Below, in pieces: positions 31,528 to 39,904 of a DNA stretch of 64,000 nt; position 1 is the first letter of the stretch, and the number at the start of each line of letters is the position of its first letter. The DNA is taken from NCBI GenBank assembly GCA_041662785.1, contig JBAZRW010000001.1, forward strand, positions 434,001-498,000, given 5' to 3'. The notes beneath the pieces were generated by a model. It had not been told where the DNA came from, made no database searches, and saw nothing but the letters and a program-made list of their open reading frames with translations. Source of the stretch: Bdellovibrionales bacterium (GTDB taxonomy: Bacteria > Pseudomonadota > Alphaproteobacteria > UBA9219). Position numbers and translations under genes: made by a program.

Positions 31528-33402
31528 TCATGCCATCAGGCCCATTATCACATCGCGGATAATCCGCACGCCGTTGGTGGTGAGGATAGATTCGGGATGG
31601 AATTGCAGCCCCACAAAGCGTGCCGCGCCCCCTGTGCTGCGTAGCGCGTGAACCTCGCCCGTTTGCGCATCAAAGCTGACGTCCATACCCTGCGGCAACG
31701 CGGCTCCATCCACTTTGCCCGCAAAGGTGTTGTAAAAACCAACGCGTTCTGGTTCGCCCCACAGATCAATCAGCTCTTGTGCGCCTTGAAACGGCCTTTG
31801 CTTTTTTACAAGAGGTAGGCCAAGGACGTTGCACAGAATCTGATGCCCAAGGCAAATACAAAACAGCGGTTTTTTAGTTTCAATAAAAGTGCGGCATAGC
31901 ACGGTGGCCTTGGCGATGCGCGCATTCTCCCTATCGCGCGGATCCCCCGGGCCGGGGCCTAGCACGATCAAATCGGCGTCGTCCGTGGCGGCATCATAAG
32001 CCGCGTTCATCACAATCTTGGGGATCATGCCCAGCGGGCGGATCATATGCGCCAGCATGCGCGTGAAGTGATCCTCATTATCGATGATCGTCACCTTCTT
32101 GCCGATGAGGCGCGGGTCGGGATGCCGCGCATCACTTTGATCCTCGATCCAAAAGCGCGAAAGCTTGGCGTTGCGTGAGGACAGCTTAATCATCATGTCC
32201 TCGCCATACACTTGCTCGCCAAGCCGATAGAGCGGCTCGTTCGAGCCTGCGCGAAAGCCTAGCGCCGCCAGCATCCCACGAGCCTTCGCCGCCGTTTCAG
32301 CGGTTTCGCTTTCGGGATCGCTGTCCTTTACAATCGTTGCGCCCGCGCTGATGGAAAAAGAACCGTCCAGCGCGATTTCGGCCATGCGGATCGTGATGGG
32401 CGAATCCAGCATATCTCTCCCGCTCGTATCGCGACCCAGAAGAGCCAAGGCACTGCCATAATAACCACGCGATTGTTCGTTATAGCGGTAATTGATACGG
32501 CAGGCGTTCTCGATGGGACTGCCCACCACGGTGGCCGCGAACATGCTCTCGCGCAGCATATCGACCACATCGCGATCCGATTGTCCCGCTAAGACATACT
32601 CCGTGTGGATCAGCTTAGACATTTCCTTGATCATCGGGCCGACGACTTGGCCGCCCGCTGTGCACACTTCGGCCATCATCTTCAGCTCTTCATCCACGAC
32701 CATGAGTAGCTCAAAGATTTCCTTTTGATCACCAAGGAAGCCTTGCAGGGCGGGCAGCGCGGCGGCGTGGTCATGCTCCATCTTACGGAAAGTGCCGCTG
32801 ATGGGGTTCATCTTCACGTTGCCGCCCTTAACCGACAAATGCCTCTCTGGCGTTGCGCCGATAAAATAGCGATCACCCGTGAAGTATAGGAAGGCCCAGT
32901 ATGTGCCGTATTCATTTTCCAGCAGACGGCGATAGACGGACAAAGCCTTCGCGCGATCAAACGCCGCAATGCGGCCGCGATAGGTGCGCGGTACGACAAA
33001 GTTGCAGCCTTCGCCGTTGCCGATCTCGTCGTCAATAATCCGGCGCACCATCGCGGCAAAGCCCGCATCGTCGGGGGTGAACGCGCCCTCGCCGTCCATG
33101 ACGAGCGTGTTATCGGGCAAAAGCGCGAGCAGTTGGTCTAGCGCGATGCTGTCTTGTTCCTTGACGTTCAGGCACAGGATCTTTTCGTTTTTGTGCCGCG
33201 CCTGAAAACCAAGCTCTTCCACTTGGCGAAAGGGCAGAATGCTTAGCGTATCGAAGGTTTCTTGGGCGGGCGTTTCTTTGCGGCGTGGAATGCCTTCCAG
33301 CTTATCCAGCGCGGCGAGCGAGCCGGACAGGCACAAAACGGTGTCTGCGGCTTGGCGGCGGATCAGGGCAAACGGCTCTGTGGTGGTCAAGAAGTTGATC
33401 AT
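31528..33402 (-). CDS. PhzE-like chorismate-utilising enzyme fused to a class I glutamine amidotransferase
   Basis: The 624-residue product joins a chorismate-binding domain of the TrpE/PabB/PhzE type (~1-400) to a glutamine amidotransferase (~430-624). It resembles PhzE (2-amino-2-deoxyisochorismate synthase of phenazine synthesis) more than TrpE: ILPFRQVEELGFQA, DDEIGNGEGCNFVVPR, IGATPERHLSV, MNPISGTFRK, VVDEELKMMAEVC, HTEYVLAGQSDRDVVDMLRE and ISAGATIVKDSDPESE all follow the PhzE pattern. In the amidotransferase part the nucleophile lies in CLGHQ and the His-Glu pair in QFHPES. No other phz genes and no trp genes are nearby, so the product could be ADIC or anthranilate. The ATG at 33402 excludes 22 unconserved residues. 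It may be an orphan anthranilate synthase. Confidence 0.82.
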   Translation of the reverse strand: MINFLTTTEPFALIRRQAADTVLCLSGSLAALDKLEGIPRRKETPAQETFDTLSILPFRQVEELGFQARHKNEKILCLNVKEQDSIALDQLLALLPDNTLVMDGEGAFTPDDAGFAAMVRRIIDDEIGNGEGCNFVVPRTYRGRIAAFDRAKALSVYRRLLENEYGTYWAFLYFTGDRYFIGATPERHLSVKGGNVKMNPISGTFRKMEHDHAAALPALQGFLGDQKEIFELLMVVDEELKMMAEVCTAGGQVVGPMIKEMSKLIHTEYVLAGQSDRDVVDMLRESMFAATVVGSPIENACRINYRYNEQSRGYYGSALALLGRDTSGRDMLDSPITIRMAEIALDGSFSISAGATIVKDSDPESETAETAAKARGMLAALGFRAGSNEPLYRLGEQVYGEDMMIKLSSRNAKLSRFWIEDQSDARHPDPRLIGKKVTIIDNEDHFTRMLAHMIRPLGMIPKIVMNAAYDAATDDADLIVLGPGPGDPRDRENARIAKATVLCRTFIETKKPLFCICLGHQILCNVLGLPLVKKQRPFQGAQELIDLWGEPERVGFYNTFAGKVDGAALPQGMDVSFDAQTGEVHALRSTGGAARFVGLQFHPESILTTNGVRIIRDVIMGLMA

Positions 33403-33546
33403 GGCTTTTTCTCTCTTTTTAAAAAGGAAGGATGCGTGAGCGCGAAAAGGAACACGCCACACCGGCAAAGGCGTTTGGCCCTACCGCCATCGCCCTTGCG
33501 TTGCGAGAAAAAGAGAAAAAGAAAAAAGCATGCGCGTTTTTTATTC

Positions 33547-34434
33547 CTACTTGCACTTTAACTTAGAGCGTTCTTGATCCGCACGGGCGCGGATCGTCGG
33601 CGCGGCGTTGGGATATTTGCTTTTAAGCGCCGACAGGGTGTTGCACGCGTCCTCGGTCTTTTCGATGGAACCCAAAGACATTGCCATCTTCAAAAGAGAA
33701 TCGGGGGCCTTGGTTCCCTTGGGGTTTTGCTGATACGCCTCGGCAAAGGCCGCGGCAGCATCACCAAACTTGGCGCGAACATAATACGTCTCGGCATGCC
33801 AGTACTTGGCGTTATCGATCAGCCTGTCTTTGGGGTTCTTGGCGATAAAGCTTTTGAACGCTTTTTCGGCTTCATCGTAATTGGCTTGGCGCAACAGACC
33901 AAACGCGCGTTCGTATTGCTCTTGTGGGGTCAGGCCATAATCGGCGGGCTTGGCGGGCAGCGGCGGCGCTTTGGCTCCTGCCACTGCGCCTGTAACTTTA
34001 TCGCCGCGCACTTTGACGCCGCCCAGTGTGCCGGAAACGGGGGCTTGATCAGGCTCCGGAATGCCCGTTGCCGTAGGCTCATCCTCATCACGGTAGGGGG
34101 ATGGTGTGCCCGATGCAGACGGAAGCAGGGGGGGGGCAGCCGCAGGGATCGCGGCGGGCGGAACGCTTTCCAACTTGGTCAGGCGCGCATCGGCATCTGA
34201 CTGCATTTTCTGCAACGCCGTATCAATGCGGCGCATGGCATAATCGATTTGCTCGACCTTGCCTGTTAGGGCACGCATTTGATCTTCAACAACGGACAGG
34301 CGCATTTCCATGCCTGTGCTGGCGGCGTTGGCGGCATAGGGGGCTTCCTCGTCTTGAGCGGCGCAGAGTGGTGGCGCAACAAGCACAAGGGCAATCATAA
34401 GGGCGGACGAGGCGAGGAGGGGATGTTTGATCAT
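33547..34434 (-). CDS. cpoB: Tol-Pal-associated coordinator CpoB (YbgF)
   Basis: Periplasmic protein that links the Tol-Pal system with peptidoglycan synthesis at division. From the ATG at 34434 the product has 295 residues: a signal peptide (MIKHPLLASSALMIALVLVAPPLCAA), a coiled-coil trimerisation helix (RLSVVEDQMRALTGKVEQIDYAMRRIDTALQKM), a proline-rich linker, and a C-terminal TPR region (PQEQYERAFGLLRQANYDEAEKAFKSFIAKNPKDRLIDNAKYWHAETYYVR). A start 39 nt upstream is possible but would lengthen the signal peptide. tolQRAB and pal, its usual neighbours, are not in this window. Confidence 0.9.
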   Translation of the reverse strand: MIKHPLLASSALMIALVLVAPPLCAAQDEEAPYAANAASTGMEMRLSVVEDQMRALTGKVEQIDYAMRRIDTALQKMQSDADARLTKLESVPPAAIPAAAPPLLPSASGTPSPYRDEDEPTATGIPEPDQAPVSGTLGGVKVRGDKVTGAVAGAKAPPLPAKPADYGLTPQEQYERAFGLLRQANYDEAEKAFKSFIAKNPKDRLIDNAKYWHAETYYVRAKFGDAAAAFAEAYQQNPKGTKAPDSLLKMAMSLGSIEKTEDACNTLSALKSKYPNAAPTIRARADQERSKLKCK

Positions 34435-34505
34435 GGCGGGGTTCCCAATCGAATCAGTGTCTTTTTTCATCATAGCGCCGTTGTCCAGAAAGCCAACCTT
34501 GAGGT

Positions 34506-35180
34506 TTAAGGCAAGCGTTGGCCAAACAGAGCCGTTCCTATTCGCACATGGCTTGCGCCGTGGGTGATGGCTTCCTCAAAATCCGCGCTCATGCCCATGC
34601 TGACCTGCGCAAGGTTGTGCTGGTCGGCCAGCTTTTTCAGGGCGGCAAAGAAGGGCGCGGGATCCTGATCCTTAGGAGGAAGTGCCATCAATCCGTCAAT
34701 TTTAAGGCCAAGCGCTTGGCAGGCCCCTAAAAACGCCGCAACCTCTTCTGGCGGAATGCCCGCTTTTTGCGGCTCCGCCCCGATATTGACCTCAATGAGC
34801 AAGCGCGGCGTGCGACCCTGTTTCTTCATCTCCCTAGCCAGCGCCTGCGCCAGCTTGGGTCGGTCAAGCGTCTCGATCACGTCAAAAAGGCCAACGGCTT
34901 CAGGGACTTTGTTGGTCTGCAGGGGGCCGATCAGGTGTAGTTTTAACTCAGGATAGCGGGTTTTAAGGGCCGGAAACTTGGCCGCCGCCTCCTGCACCCT
35001 GTTTTCGCCAAAAACGCGCTGCCCTGCCGCCAAAGCCGCCTCGATAGCCTCGATAGCCTCGACGGGCTGCGTCTTGCTGACAGCCACAAGGGTCACAGAG
35101 GCAGCGCCCCGCCCCGCCTTTTGGCAGGATTCTTCGATTTTTTGGGAAACAAGGGCCAGATTTTTGGCAAAGGTGGTCAT
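34506..35180 (-). CDS. YggS family pyridoxal-phosphate-binding protein
   Basis: Cytoplasmic PLP-homeostasis protein with an alanine-racemase-like TIM barrel. From the ATG at 35180 the product has 224 residues with VTLVAVSKTQPVEAIEAA (PLP-binding lysine in AVSK), FGENRVQEA, HLIGPLQTNK, LIEVNIGAEPQKAG, LMALPP and SMGMSADFEEAITHGASHVRIGTALFG. The family is near-universal, and loss alters vitamin B6 pools and amino-acid balance in model bacteria. It is divergent from gatB across ~90 nt. An in-frame start 36 nt upstream is less likely. Confidence 0.94.
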   Translation of the reverse strand: MTTFAKNLALVSQKIEESCQKAGRGAASVTLVAVSKTQPVEAIEAIEAALAAGQRVFGENRVQEAAAKFPALKTRYPELKLHLIGPLQTNKVPEAVGLFDVIETLDRPKLAQALAREMKKQGRTPRLLIEVNIGAEPQKAGIPPEEVAAFLGACQALGLKIDGLMALPPKDQDPAPFFAALKKLADQHNLAQVSMGMSADFEEAITHGASHVRIGTALFGQRLP

Positions 35181-35273
35181 GCCCGCCAAAATAAAGATGC
35201 CATGAGCGTTTGACAACAGCTTATTAGAAACGCAAATTAGCGCGTCTTTGGTTTTTTATCTTTTGGAGTGATG

Positions 35274-36728
35274 ATGGCATACGTTCAGGGGCAGACAGGC
35301 GAGTGGGAGATGGTGATCGGGCTTGAGGTTCATGCTCAGGTGACCTCGAAGGCCAAGTTGTTTTCCGGCGCAAGCGCGGCTTTCGGCGGCGCGCCCAACG
35401 CGCATGTCTCGCTGGTCGATGCGGGCTTTCCGGGCATGCTTCCCGTCATCAACAAATACTGCGTCGAGCAAGCGGTGCGCACAGGCCTTGGCCTGAAGGC
35501 GCAGATCAACCTGACTTCCGTCTTTGATCGCAAAAACTATTTCTATGCCGATTTGCCCAACGGCTATCAGATCAGCCAGTTCACGCAGCCCATCGTCGGC
35601 AAGGGCGAGATCATCCTTGACCTTGAGGGCGGCAAGTCGCGCACGGTCGGCATTACGCGCCTGCATCTTGAACAGGACGCGGGCAAAAGCATGCACGACC
35701 AAAGCCCCACGGAAACCTTTGTGGATTTAAACCGCGCGGGCGTGGCGCTGATGGAAGTGGTGTCTGAGCCCGACATGCGCAGTGGCGAAGAAGCCGCCGC
35801 GTACCTGAAGAAGCTACGTGCTATCGTGCGTTATCTGGGCAGTTGCGATGGTAATATGGAGGAAGGCTCCATGCGTTGCGACGTGAACATCTCTATGCGC
35901 CGCGTCGGGGTCACGACGCTCGGCACGCGCTGTGAGATCAAGAACGTGAACTCCATCCGCTTTGTGATGCAGGCGATTGACTATGAAGCGCAGCGTCAGG
36001 TGGAGATCCTTGAGGCCGGTGGGGAGGTCAAGCAGGAAACGCGCCTGTGGGACACGGGCAAGGGCATCACGCGTGCCATGCGCTCAAAGGAAGAGGCGCA
36101 CGATTACCGCTATTTCCCCGATCCCGATTTGTTGCCGCTCGTTCTGGACGCGGCGTGGGTGGACGCGATCAAAGAGACACTGCCGGAATTGCCCGATGAA
36201 AAGAAGCAGCGCTTTATCAGCGAATACGGCCTGACCGACTATGACGCCTCGGTGTTGGTCGCGGAAAAGGCGAGCGCCGATTTCTTTGAAACGGTGGCCA
36301 AGGGTCGTGATGGCAAGCTGGCCGCCAACTGGTTGACGAGTGAGCTGTTCGGCGCGCTCAATAAAATGGGCAAGTCGATTGAGGAAAGCCCCATCAGTGG
36401 TGAGGCTCTGGGCGGCCTGATCGAGCTGATCAGCAACGATACGATTTCGGGACGCATCGCCAAGGACGTGTTTGCCGAGATGCTGGCCAGCGGCAAACCC
36501 GCCGCGCAAATTGTCGAGGAAAAAGGTCTGCGGCAGGTCACGGACATGGGCGCGATTGGCGCGGAGATCGACAAGATTCTGGCCGCGAATGGCGATAAGG
36601 TGGCCGAGTATCGCGCGGGCAAGGACAAGCTGTTCGGCTTTTTCGTCGGCCAAGTGATGAAGGCCACGGGCGGCAAGCTCAACCCCGCCATGCTGAATGA
36701 TACACTGAAAGAAAAATTGAAAGGGTAA
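35274..36728 (+). CDS. gatB: aspartyl/glutamyl-tRNA amidotransferase subunit B
   Basis: Subunit of GatCAB, which converts misacylated Glu-tRNA-Gln and Asp-tRNA-Asn to the correct amide forms. The 484-residue product begins AYVQGQTGEWEMVIGLEVHAQV and carries YFYADLPNGYQISQ, RLHLEQDAGKSMHD, DLNRAGVALMEVVSEPD, GSMRCDVNISMR, KNVNSIRFV, the metal/tRNA region DYRYFPDPDL and a YqeY-like helical tail to its end. A GTG and two ATG codons sit together; the GGAG ribosome site favours the second ATG at 35274. gatC and gatA are not adjacent. Confidence 0.96.
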   Translation: MAYVQGQTGEWEMVIGLEVHAQVTSKAKLFSGASAAFGGAPNAHVSLVDAGFPGMLPVINKYCVEQAVRTGLGLKAQINLTSVFDRKNYFYADLPNGYQISQFTQPIVGKGEIILDLEGGKSRTVGITRLHLEQDAGKSMHDQSPTETFVDLNRAGVALMEVVSEPDMRSGEEAAAYLKKLRAIVRYLGSCDGNMEEGSMRCDVNISMRRVGVTTLGTRCEIKNVNSIRFVMQAIDYEAQRQVEILEAGGEVKQETRLWDTGKGITRAMRSKEEAHDYRYFPDPDLLPLVLDAAWVDAIKETLPELPDEKKQRFISEYGLTDYDASVLVAEKASADFFETVAKGRDGKLAANWLTSELFGALNKMGKSIEESPISGEALGGLIELISNDTISGRIAKDVFAEMLASGKPAAQIVEEKGLRQVTDMGAIGAEIDKILAANGDKVAEYRAGKDKLFGFFVGQVMKATGGKLNPAMLNDTLKEKLKG

Positions 36729-36780
36729 GCTGCCCCGTTCTTTCTTTCCTTCACGTTATGCCCCCTCTTGTCTTTGTGGC

Positions 36781-38316
36781 TTATAGCTCCTTTTTCGGGA
36801 ACGGGAGCAGTTTGCCTCGTGTGCGGGGCGGTTGGGTTTCATTGGGGTATATCGGGCGCGCTATTTCAAAGGTGCCTGAGCGATAGTTGAAGGAGGGAAC
36901 ATGCTGAGCCGTTAGGTGGCGTGTTCTTTCCAAGAATGTTTCAGGCGTTATCTGACCCGTCAGTGTGTCCGCGATATAATTTGCCTCTAAAGACTGGCTG
37001 ACGGCATCGATCATAAGCTCAAGGATATCCTCAACGGAGCCGGCGTTGCCAAATTTTTTGCCCATGCGTTTTTGGGCGGAGCCAAGGATTTTTGAAACGC
37101 TCGTTAAGGCGTTCGGCGTGATAGTGTAGTCACGGGCCTTAGTCTTGACCTGCATAATCTTGCACAAGGTGTCGATGGAATAAGGCTCAATCTCAAAACG
37201 ATAGGGGAAACGTCGTGCAAGCCCTTCATTGGCGTTGAGGAGGGCTGTGATGCCGTCAGGGTAACCGGAGAGGACAAAAACAGTCCCGCTGTTGATATTG
37301 CGTTCATGACTGACAAGGGCGGTGATGAAATCGATGGCCGATTCTTGAAAGCTTGTTTTGCTGCCTTGTGCAAGACGATCAAACTCATCGAGAACGATAA
37401 TGCCGCCGCGACCGACGGCCATCAGTTGTTCAATGTTTTTTTCTGTGTGCCCCGTGTAGGGACCGATCAGTTGGTGGGAAATGGCAAAGATCGTCTTCTT
37501 TTCAGGCAGAAGGCCACTGGCAGACAGGAGCTCTCCGGCAATACGAGAAAGGGTTGTTTTGCCAACCCCAGGAGGTCCTGACAAAATAATGTTATTGAAG
37601 CGACCCCCCTCGTTTCTCTTGGTCGCTTGCGCCCGTGCTTTGTCATAGGACGATCGAATGACCATGCCATAGATTCTTTTCTTAATGTCATTCAGACCGA
37701 TAATGTCGGTAAGATGCCTTAGTGCGTCTTGGTAGGGTACCTTGTCGTGTTGAATGACTTCGAATTTATCTATGCTTTTTGAGGGGGCGGCCGCTGAGTC
37801 AGGGGAAGGGCCGTTGGCGGCATCAGGATCACCCCTTTGCATTGCCTCAAGTTTTTGTTTTAGAAATTGGTTGACCATGGGAATGCCACACGCGGTAAGG
37901 CAGTCCTTGACCCATGGCTCATCAATCTTTTCAAGATTCTCTTTTAGGTATTTTAGTTTATTAAACGTGGCGTTTGATATTGATCCTGTATCAAGCCTAA
38001 GACCAACCTCTAGGGCGTAGGAAGAAACAGTACTGTGGTTTGTAAGGGTTCCACAGACAACCAAGTTAAAAAGCCGTTGATCTGGGTTGAGGTTGTTTGC
38101 TCCGAGGGCCACCCTAATGGGGTTGAACCCATGTTTTTTCAAGGACAATTTTTCGATTTCTGCCCTATAAAGTTTTTCGAGAAGATGCCGCTGTCCGTCA
38201 CCCGATAATTTTGAATAGCGGCGAATGTATTTTTCATCCTTTTGCAAAAAATAAAAGGCAGGCATTTCCTTTGACTGAATTTCATTAAGGAGGGCTTCTG
38301 CGTCACTTTTGCTCAT
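36781..38316 (-). CDS. CbxX/CfqX-type AAA+ ATPase with N-terminal helical extension
   Basis: A 511-residue AAA+ protein of the CbxX/CfqX (CbbX, SpoVK, EccA) family, whose known members remodel protein partners such as Rubisco or secretion substrates. Seen: Walker A GPPGVGKT at residues 247-254, Walker B IIVLDEFD at ~306-313, a sensor-1-like FVLSGYPDG, and an arginine-finger region LARRFPYRFEIEPYS. A lid helix region follows (GKKFGNAGSVEDILELMID), the family's usual G.x.GNAR block being reduced to FGNAGSV. Residues 1-180 are helical, end in a Pro/Ala-rich linker, and match nothing I know. An AGGAGA ribosome site precedes the ATG. No rbc, secretion or sporulation gene is near, so the client is unknown. 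Confidence 0.85.
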   Translation of the reverse strand: MSKSDAEALLNEIQSKEMPAFYFLQKDEKYIRRYSKLSGDGQRHLLEKLYRAEIEKLSLKKHGFNPIRVALGANNLNPDQRLFNLVVCGTLTNHSTVSSYALEVGLRLDTGSISNATFNKLKYLKENLEKIDEPWVKDCLTACGIPMVNQFLKQKLEAMQRGDPDAANGPSPDSAAAPSKSIDKFEVIQHDKVPYQDALRHLTDIIGLNDIKKRIYGMVIRSSYDKARAQATKRNEGGRFNNIILSGPPGVGKTTLSRIAGELLSASGLLPEKKTIFAISHQLIGPYTGHTEKNIEQLMAVGRGGIIVLDEFDRLAQGSKTSFQESAIDFITALVSHERNINSGTVFVLSGYPDGITALLNANEGLARRFPYRFEIEPYSIDTLCKIMQVKTKARDYTITPNALTSVSKILGSAQKRMGKKFGNAGSVEDILELMIDAVSQSLEANYIADTLTGQITPETFLERTRHLTAQHVPSFNYRSGTFEIARPIYPNETQPPRTRGKLLPFPKKEL

Positions 38317-38504
38317 AATAATCTCCTGACATTGAAAATTGTGACCTAATAATCAGGGGGAAAGTAACACGTCCGGCGAGGATGTGGAATTATTTTCATG
38401 CGGTGTGTGCAAAAAAACGCAACAATCTTTCAATGTGTTAGGGCTTATGCCGTGTCGGCGGGTCAGGGCAATCTAGCGAAAAGACGGCAGGCTAAGGGCC
38501 AATA

Positions 38505-38535
38505 AAAACGCCACGGTTTTGCCGTGGCGTTTTTT
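38505..38535. terminator. bidirectional intrinsic terminator
   Basis: AACGCCACGG and CCGTGGCGTT form a perfect stem around a TTTTG loop, with TTTTTT on the plus side and TTTTTATT on the minus side. It lies 32 nt after the end of the 38830 gene (minus strand) and insulates the AAA+ gene. Confidence 0.85.
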
Positions 38536-38566
38536 CTCTGAGGGGGTGGTTGTTGTTTGGGTTCCT

Positions 38567-38830
38567 TTAGGCCTGTTGTCTCATTTCCTGATTCTGGTGC
38601 GCGAAATCTTCCATCAGGGATTCAAACTTGCGGCGGCGGCCACGGGTGGGGATGGTTTCGTCCTCATGCGCATGGGGCTCGCGGCTCGTCGTCATCAGCC
38701 CGTTGATTTCGGACAGGCAGCGTTGCAAGGTCATCACTTCGCGGAGCTCTTCTCGGTCGCTGATCTGGATCATGGCCAATCGGTTTTCGATCATATCGAT
38801 CAAAACGGATGCCGTATTTTTCGAGAGCAT
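38567..38830 (-). CDS. hypothetical small helical protein
   Basis: Not recognised. The 87-residue product from the second of two adjacent ATG codons is helical and charged: MLSKNTASVLIDMIENRLAMIQISDREELREVMTLQRCLSEI, a basic patch TRGRRRKFESLMEDF and a polar tail. No membrane segment. A heptad-like pattern in the first half suggests self-association. It forms a separate unit ended by the strong terminator at 38505. Confidence 0.65.
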   Translation of the reverse strand: MLSKNTASVLIDMIENRLAMIQISDREELREVMTLQRCLSEINGLMTTSREPHAHEDETIPTRGRRRKFESLMEDFAHQNQEMRQQA

Positions 38831-39005
38831 CATAGCAACCCCCCTGTCAAAAAACTAAAACCTAAGTCGCCTCTAATACCTCTATTATTCGCCTAAAAAC
38901 TTAAAATAAATTGAATAAAACGCTCGATATTATCGTTAACGTAACAATTATTTTTTGGGCTTGATGGGACGAGTCAATTGACCCTTTGGTTAACGGGCTT
39001 TGGGG

Positions 39006-39034
39006 TTGTTTTACAAAGGCCCTCTGCTTATAAC
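39006..39034 (+). promoter_or_regulatory. promoter of the 39072 gene
   Basis: TTGTTT at 39006-39011, a 17-nt spacer and TATAAC at 39029-39034, 37 nt before the ATG. A CGTTAACG palindrome lies further upstream near 38934-38941. Confidence 0.6.
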
Positions 39035-39071
39035 GATTGCCTCATCGAAATTACATCGCCACGGAGGGATT

Positions 39072-39509
39072 ATGTCTTCTTATGGAAACGATTTTGAGAA
39101 AAAACAGAAAAGCGGGACAAAAAAACTTTACACCCAAATTATTTTATTTGGCCTTGGGGGGAGCCTCCTTTTCGGCGTTGGAACAAGTGTATTGGTTGGC
39201 TCTTTCTTAAAGGCTGCGGGTGAGGTGGCGGCGCCGCTTGTGAAGAATAAATTCACAGCCTGTCTGCGAGATCATGGGATAAACGACCTTTATTATAGCC
39301 TTGAGAAATCAAAAGAGAATCAGGTTGTTTTGATCGACAATTTAACAGGCGCAGAAGCGCTTTATGATTTCTCTCGAACGCCTGCGTCGCTAACGACGAC
39401 AGAAAAGGGAAAAATAGATTATGATAAACTGCCGAAAAAGGATCGGGATCACTTTCGGGACGTTAATGCCTGCAACCAACTTGGCCCCATCGTGCTGTTG
39501 CTAAAATAG
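39072..39509 (+). CDS. uncharacterised small membrane protein
   Basis: Not recognised. The 145-residue product has a basic N-terminus (DFEKKQKSGTKKLYTQ), one strong hydrophobic segment (IILFGLGGSLLFGVGTSVLVGSFL) and a ~95-residue soluble domain with two cysteines (FTACLRDHG and NACNQLG) that may be outside the cytoplasm. Ribosome site AGGGA. Codon use is more AT-tolerant (AAA, AAT, TTA) than in zapA or tkt next door, suggesting a less highly expressed or acquired gene. It is monocistronic and converges on zapA. Confidence 0.68.
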   Translation: MSSYGNDFEKKQKSGTKKLYTQIILFGLGGSLLFGVGTSVLVGSFLKAAGEVAAPLVKNKFTACLRDHGINDLYYSLEKSKENQVVLIDNLTGAEALYDFSRTPASLTTTEKGKIDYDKLPKKDRDHFRDVNACNQLGPIVLLLK

Positions 39510-39522
39510 AGGGTTATCGTGA

Positions 39523-39543
39523 GGGAAGGACTTAGGCCTTCCC
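39523..39543. terminator. hairpin between the 39072 gene and zapA
   Basis: GGGAAGG and CCTTCCC pair around a 7-nt loop in the tail-to-tail gap; the right arm overlaps the zapA stop. There is no T tract, so termination is uncertain. Confidence 0.35.
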
Positions 39544-39891
39544 GACCAGCGCGGCGATAGAGGCCACGCGGCCTTGCAAATGATTGACGGCAGCGACCAT
39601 CAAATCCTCATCGCTTTTGCGTCCCGTCGTTGCGAGTTTGCGCGTTTCGATCAACTCGTCAGCCAGCAAAAGGCAGGTTAGCATAAATAGGCGTGTTTCG
39701 CTGGCATTCGTTCCCTTGCCCGCGACTTCATTGATCTTGCTGTCCACTAGTTTGACGAGTTCGGCTAGCTTGCGCTCTTCCCCCGCGTCGCACGCCACAA
39801 TGTATTCAAGCCCATGCAGTGTAACGCTGACCTTGGCCAGAACGGGCAGGGTCGGTTCTTTTTTGGCATCTTTTGCGTCTTGTTTAGCCAT
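39532..39891 (-). CDS. zapA: cell division protein ZapA
   Basis: FtsZ-associated protein that bundles filaments at the division ring. The 119-residue product has the ZapA pattern: KVSVTLHGLEYIVACDAGEERKLAELVKLVDSKINEVA, LTCLLLADELIETRK and a terminal helix. It lies directly downstream of the DUF4164 gene (13-nt gap) and opposite tkt, the usual alphaproteobacterial setting. The 6S RNA gene and the 5-formyltetrahydrofolate cyclo-ligase gene that often follow zapA are not found; a different orphan gene occupies that place. Confidence 0.9.
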   Translation of the reverse strand: MAKQDAKDAKKEPTLPVLAKVSVTLHGLEYIVACDAGEERKLAELVKLVDSKINEVAGKGTNASETRLFMLTCLLLADELIETRKLATTGRKSDEDLMVAAVNHLQGRVASIAALVGKA

Positions 39892-39904
39892 GGTCAGGGT
39901 GTCC

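Noticed and set aside
33481..33531. Minus-strand 16-codon frame ahead of the PhzE-like gene (MLFSFSLFLATQGRWR), as an attenuation leader peptide
   Set aside because: It has four Phe and only one Trp, weak ribosome site spacing, and the following AACGCC/GGCGTGTT hairpin lacks a T tract or a clear alternative pairing, so a trp/phe attenuator is not supported.
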